From the NCBI GenBank assembly GCA_023428365.1, contig JAEYYQ010000572.1, positions 1 through 10,267 of the forward strand: 10,267 bases of DNA, written 5' to 3'. Positions 7,252-10,267 of this stretch are shown here, piece after piece (position 1 is the stretch's first letter; each line of letters starts with the position of its first letter). The notes below the pieces were generated by a model. That model had not been told where the DNA came from and ran no database searches. It was given only the letters and a program-made list of their open reading frames with translations. Made by a program: the position numbers and the translations under genes. Source of the DNA: Pseudomonadota bacterium (GTDB taxonomy: Bacteria; Pseudomonadota; Alphaproteobacteria; Rhizobiales; Hyphomicrobiaceae).

Positions 7252-9480
7252 TTACAGGCGAGCGGTCATGCCAAGTTTGACGATGAGACCGGGCCCGGCA
7301 AAATTGTCCGTGGTCATAGCGGGCACGTAGTACTCATTCGTCAGGTTCTCGGCGTTGAAGTTGAATTCGAGATTGTCGTTGACCTTGAACGAAGCGAACG
7401 CGTCGTAGAGTTGGTAGCTGTCGATGGCGACAATAGTGTTGTTGGGAAGGTATTCGCTGCCGGACACGTCGCGGATGCGTCCGCCGATCGTGATGCGCTC
7501 GTCGGCAAACCGAAGCCCGGCCGTCAAAGTCCAGACATCCTTGGGCTGATAGGGAAGTACACCCAGTCCTGCTACCGTTGGCAGATCGTCTGTGATGTGG
7601 GCATAGCCGAAGTTTACGAAGGCGAACCGGGCATCGTAGCCGAATTCAAATTCAAAACCCTTTACATTCGTCGTGCCGGGAGTGTTGACGAAGCCGAAGC
7701 AAGGATCAGTTGGGCCAGGCGGGAAGCCCATGCACATTCCAAAGGCTGACGTGATATAATTCTCAACATCATTATCGAAATAGTTAGCCTTCATCCGGAC
7801 ATTATCACGCGGCAGGAATAGGCTGTCATACCCAACATTCAGGCCAATTTCCCACCCGCGCGTACGCTCCGGATCAAGGAATGGGTTGGGGGCAAAGCGG
7901 ACGGGAACACCACCCGGATGGCTCCCGGATATCAAGCTTTCCGAAAGTGCCGGAGGTCGGAAGCCCAAGCCATATGAGCCGTAGAGTTGCATCCAATCCG
8001 TCGGCCTGAAAGCGAGTGTAGCCTTCGGGCTGACTGCCGTTTCTGATTTGTCTACCTCAAATGGGCCAATTGGGATCGGCGGTATCCCAAAAACCGGAAT
8101 GAAATTATTTACGCCTGAACCTGCCAAAGAATAGTGATCCACGCGCGTCGCACCGATCAAGTCAAAGCGCCCCCACGTGGCGGTCACTTCGGAGAACGCA
8201 CTGGCGATACCACGTTCGCCCTTGGGCGTCATTCCGGGCGCGGTCTGATCGGTTCCCACGTCTTCCGTGTTAACCCAGTTGTAAAAGCCTTCGATCCCGT
8301 ACTTTGCGGTGAAATCAATGCCAGCTGCGTGGAACCGAGACGTATTCGTCAGGTCGCCACCGATACCATCGTCATTATAGGTGATCTGCTCACCTGCAAT
8401 GAAAGCGAAGTAATTCTCTTGAAGTTTAGTCTTAGTGTAGAATGTATTGAAGCGCAGATCGACGAGCGGGTTCCACGCCGGATTGAGGCGATACTTGCTT
8501 GTAACCGTCAGAACTTCGACTTTGTTGTTCGAGGACGTCGAACCGTAATCGTTGTTATACGAGACGATGCCCAGATTCCAGGTTTGCGCGTCATCGAGAC
8601 GGAAACCGAGCTTGCCGAGCCCTGAAACGAGTTCCTGCCCAGTATTGAAGACGGTGTTGCCATGCCCGTCTTTGTAATCACCGGAGTCGCGGAAACTGAA
8701 TGCGCCAAAAACCGAAACGCGGTCGGTCTGGAAGCCGGTCGCAGCCATGGTCGACCAGTTATACCCGTTGCTTCCGAAAACCGTCGTGACTTCTGCGCCG
8801 TAATTTTTACCGCCGGTCAGAATGTCTTCCAGTTCGACCGTGCGGAAGTTCACGGTACCACCGAGAACGCCCGCACCGCCTTCGGTGGAAACGGTGCCCT
8901 TCTGAATGTCGATGGATCGCACGAGAGCGGGATCAACATATGCCGTGCCGTTTGCACCGTGGCCGGTGATCTGAAAATTTTGCCGCGCGCCATCGACCGA
9001 GACGCCGACGCGTCCGAAATCCTGCATGCCGCGGATATTGACCGAAATGCCCGGCGAACCAACCGAGCTTTGCGTGAATACGCCCGGCACGGTGCGCAAC
9101 AGATCGTCCGCTCGGTTGGCGCCGAGCTGCTTGATCTCTTGTGGTGTCACCGTCCGCACGGGAGCCGGCGTCGTGAAGTCGGCTTCCCGGCCTGTGAAGC
9201 TTGGAGCGACGTCGGCAACCGGCTCGACGGGCTCAACGATTGGTTCAGCCACCTGCGTGGCAGCGGGCGCTGGCGCCTGTTTCTGCTTGGCGGCCTTCGC
9301 CTTGGCTTTTGGGGTCGTCACTTCGACCGTAGGAAGAACGCCTCCGGGTTGCTGGGCGTGTGCGGCGGTCAGCGCTAAGGCGGACACCATGCCGACGGAA
9401 ACGACAATAGAAAGTGTGAATTTCGTGTGCTTTACGCGGTTAACGCAACGGCGCGGTGCACCAGCCAAACGCTCAGTCAT
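7252..9480 (-). CDS. TonB-dependent heme/hemoglobin receptor (HasR/HemR-like)
   Basis: The protein has 742 residues, an outer-membrane 22-strand barrel with an N-terminal plug. Residues 1-42 form a long signal peptide ending AHA before QQ. A TonB box, LPTVEVTT (49-56), is followed by an unusual Ala/Lys/Pro/Glu-rich linker (about 57-107) before the plug (PQEIKQLGANRADDLLRTVPGV). The plug segment NIRGMQDFGRVGVSVDGARQ with GHGANG (His174) matches HasR-type heme receptors. In the barrel, FRPP (507-510) and NPFLDPE (532-538) correspond to the FRAP and NPNL boxes of heme receptors, with His521 between them as the likely second heme ligand. A GMCMGF...DPCFGF loop holds two Cys. The last residue is Leu, not the usual Phe. 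It should import heme or heme from hemoproteins with TonB-ExbBD; hemophore, ABC transporter and TonB genes are not in the window. ATG follows a G-rich run (GGGGGTTGGGGG) rather than a standard ribosome site. Confidence 0.9.
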   Translation of the reverse strand: MTERLAGAPRRCVNRVKHTKFTLSIVVSVGMVSALALTAAHAQQPGGVLPTVEVTTPKAKAKAAKQKQAPAPAATQVAEPIVEPVEPVADVAPSFTGREADFTTPAPVRTVTPQEIKQLGANRADDLLRTVPGVFTQSSVGSPGISVNIRGMQDFGRVGVSVDGARQNFQITGHGANGTAYVDPALVRSIDIQKGTVSTEGGAGVLGGTVNFRTVELEDILTGGKNYGAEVTTVFGSNGYNWSTMAATGFQTDRVSVFGAFSFRDSGDYKDGHGNTVFNTGQELVSGLGKLGFRLDDAQTWNLGIVSYNNDYGSTSSNNKVEVLTVTSKYRLNPAWNPLVDLRFNTFYTKTKLQENYFAFIAGEQITYNDDGIGGDLTNTSRFHAAGIDFTAKYGIEGFYNWVNTEDVGTDQTAPGMTPKGERGIASAFSEVTATWGRFDLIGATRVDHYSLAGSGVNNFIPVFGIPPIPIGPFEVDKSETAVSPKATLAFRPTDWMQLYGSYGLGFRPPALSESLISGSHPGGVPVRFAPNPFLDPERTRGWEIGLNVGYDSLFLPRDNVRMKANYFDNDVENYITSAFGMCMGFPPGPTDPCFGFVNTPGTTNVKGFEFEFGYDARFAFVNFGYAHITDDLPTVAGLGVLPYQPKDVWTLTAGLRFADERITIGGRIRDVSGSEYLPNNTIVAIDSYQLYDAFASFKVNDNLEFNFNAENLTNEYYVPAMTTDNFAGPGLIVKLGMTARL

Positions 9481-9741
9481 CCCCCAACCCCCAAGTCAAT
9501 GCGTGCGTCGGCATTTGCCGCCGCTGGTCCGTTGGCTGGCGCGATGAAAGTGCGTGGCTGACGAAAATTTATCGACAGGTTCCATAACCTGACCGCTATC
9601 GTCAACATTACAGACGAACGCCGGGTCCGACTCTGATTAGGGTGTGGCTTGAAAGTCTCCCTGTGCGCTGCTCAGGGTTGGTGGCGATTATCGCGGAGCA
9701 ACGTCGGGTAGAGAATGAGCGCTGCTGCCGGAAGAGCCGAT
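9481..9741. other. Intergenic region upstream of the heme receptor
   Basis: This 261-bp gap lies between the fixS stop and the receptor start, both on the minus strand. It has no convincing gene. It should hold the receptor promoter; a TTGACG hexamer occurs at 9605-9600 on the minus strand, but no well-spaced -10 follows. I found no clear Fur, Irr (ICE) or FixK box. A weak hairpin (ccctg/caggg, 9659-9677) could end the fixIS transcript but has only five pairs and no long T-run. Confidence 0.5.
9576..9591. promoter_or_regulatory. Palindrome caggtt-ccat-aacctg, candidate operator of the receptor gene
   Basis: Six-base arms are exact reverse complements around a four-base spacer, about 96 bp upstream of the receptor start and next to the TTGACG hexamer. 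Position and symmetry fit a dimeric regulator site, as expected for an iron- or heme-controlled receptor. It does not match an iron-regulator consensus that I can recall, so the function is inferred. Confidence 0.3.
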
Positions 9742-9924
9742 TCAATCTTTCGCATTTCGTGAGTTATTTGCGGGCGAATCGCTCATCGGCCGGTCCTCCA
9801 ACGCGCGCCAGGCCGCGCCGTCGAGATCTTCGAATTGACCTTGCCGCAGAGACCAGAGAAACGCTGCCAAGCCCAGGCCTCCGAGAAACATCGCAGCGGG
9901 AATGAGCCAAGCAAGTGCAGTCAT
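9742..9924 (-). CDS. ccoS: cbb3-type cytochrome oxidase assembly protein CcoS/FixS
   Basis: The protein has 60 residues, a normal size. One membrane helix (about residues 4-26, LAWLIPAAMFLGGLGLAAFLW) is followed by the family hallmark LRQGQFEDLDGAAWRAL, matching the usual GQF-D/E-D-L-E/D-G-A-x-R pattern, then a polar tail. CcoS (FixS in rhizobia) is a small inner-membrane protein needed for cofactor insertion into cbb3 cytochrome oxidase. The start ATG lies three bases after the stop of the fixI/ccoI gene, and a GGAG at 9934-9937 lies inside that gene's end, so the two are tightly coupled. This is the usual last gene of the fixGHIS (ccoGHIS) operon, which is induced at low oxygen in relatives. 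Confidence 0.93.
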   Translation of the reverse strand: MTALAWLIPAAMFLGGLGLAAFLWSLRQGQFEDLDGAAWRALEDRPMSDSPANNSRNAKD

Positions 9925-9927
9925 GGT

Positions 9928-10267
9928 TTATAACTCCACGCGTTTTGTTCTCAGTCGCACCGCATTGGCTGTGACTGCAATCGAAGAAGAGGACATGGCT
10001 ATCGCGGCGATCAACGGTGTCGCGTAGCCGGCGACAGCCAGCGGAACGAACAGCACATTGTAACCTAGTGAGATCGCTAAGTTCTGCACGGCCATGTCTC
10101 GTGCGGTTTTCGCGACCGCAAGGGTGTCGACGACGGAGCCGAGGCGTTCACCCTGGAACACGACATCGGCGGCCGTCTGGCTGACATCGGCTGCGCTCGA
10201 TGGTGAAATCGAGGCATGGGCGGCGGCCAATGCGGGGGCGTCGTTCAGGCCATCGCCCACCATGAGA
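9928..10267 (-). CDS. ccoI: Copper-translocating P-type ATPase CcoI/FixI (partial, C-terminal end)
   Basis: Only the last 112 residues are in the window; the gene continues past the right edge. The visible part opens with the P-domain hinge [13 protein letters not shown], which coordinates Mg in P-type ATPases. It continues through the end of the P domain (SQTAADVVF) to the last two membrane helices. [19 protein letters not shown] carries the Tyr-Asn pair of the CPx-ATPase penultimate helix. [15 protein letters not shown] carries the Met-x-x-Ser-Ser metal-site residues of the final helix. These mark a P1B copper ATPase, and the immediately following ccoS identifies it as CcoI/FixI, the pump supplying copper for cbb3 oxidase subunit I. 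The CPC motif and phosphorylated Asp are outside the window. Confidence 0.92.
   Translation of the reverse strand, partial: LMVGDGLNDAPALAAAHASISPSSAADVSQTAADVVFQGERLGSVVDTLAVAKTARDMAVQNLAISLGYNVLFVPLAVAGYATPLIAAIAMSSSSIAVTANAVRLRTKRVEL

Noticed and set aside
9642..9905. Plus-strand frame of 87 residues near ccoS
   Set aside because: It overlaps ccoS on the opposite strand, is Arg-rich with no recognisable motif, and has no ribosome site.

Overview
The window looks like chromosomal DNA from a high-GC alphaproteobacterium, probably in the Bradyrhizobium/Rhodopseudomonas/Afipia/Nitrobacter group. That placement is inferred from a fixI-fixS (ccoI-ccoS) pair for cbb3 oxidase assembly, a HasR-type heme receptor with a rhizobial-style N-terminus, and overall codon and base usage. 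No rRNA, tRNA, CRISPR array or intact insertion sequence is visible.

Left part (1-1655, minus strand): a large secreted, repeat-built protein reads from a good ribosome site at about 1661-1666 to the left edge without a stop codon. After a signal peptide and a short YadA-head-like stretch with a 14-residue period, it changes to at least 26 tandem copies of a 16-residue Gly/Asn-rich unit (48 bp). The unit resembles a beta-roll or beta-solenoid surface protein. Plus-strand ORFs over this region are Pro/Leu-rich shadows of the repeat. A 428-bp gap follows (1656-2083); it separates this gene from a plus-strand block and holds a strong inverted repeat.

Middle (2084-5479, plus strand): three genes in one direction. 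They encode a formylglycine-generating-enzyme-type protein (SUMF1/FGE family) with both active-site cysteines, a class III PLP omega-aminotransferase, and a TauE/SafE-type membrane exporter. No sulfatase or sulfonate lyase is in the window. The combination permits, but does not prove, a role in organosulfur metabolism.

Right part (5510-10267, minus strand): a cytoplasmic gamma-glutamyltransferase-like Ntn hydrolase ends 30 bp from the exporter, in convergent orientation. Upstream of it, and separated by a convincing intrinsic terminator, is a TonB-dependent heme/hemoglobin receptor. At the right edge are fixS (ccoS) and the C-terminal end of fixI (ccoI), the copper P-type ATPase of cbb3 oxidase maturation. 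Heme uptake next to assembly genes for a heme-copper oxidase is suggestive, but a 261-bp gap separates them.

The most unusual item is the repeat protein at the left edge. The rest is mostly recognisable families, some with informative active-site differences.
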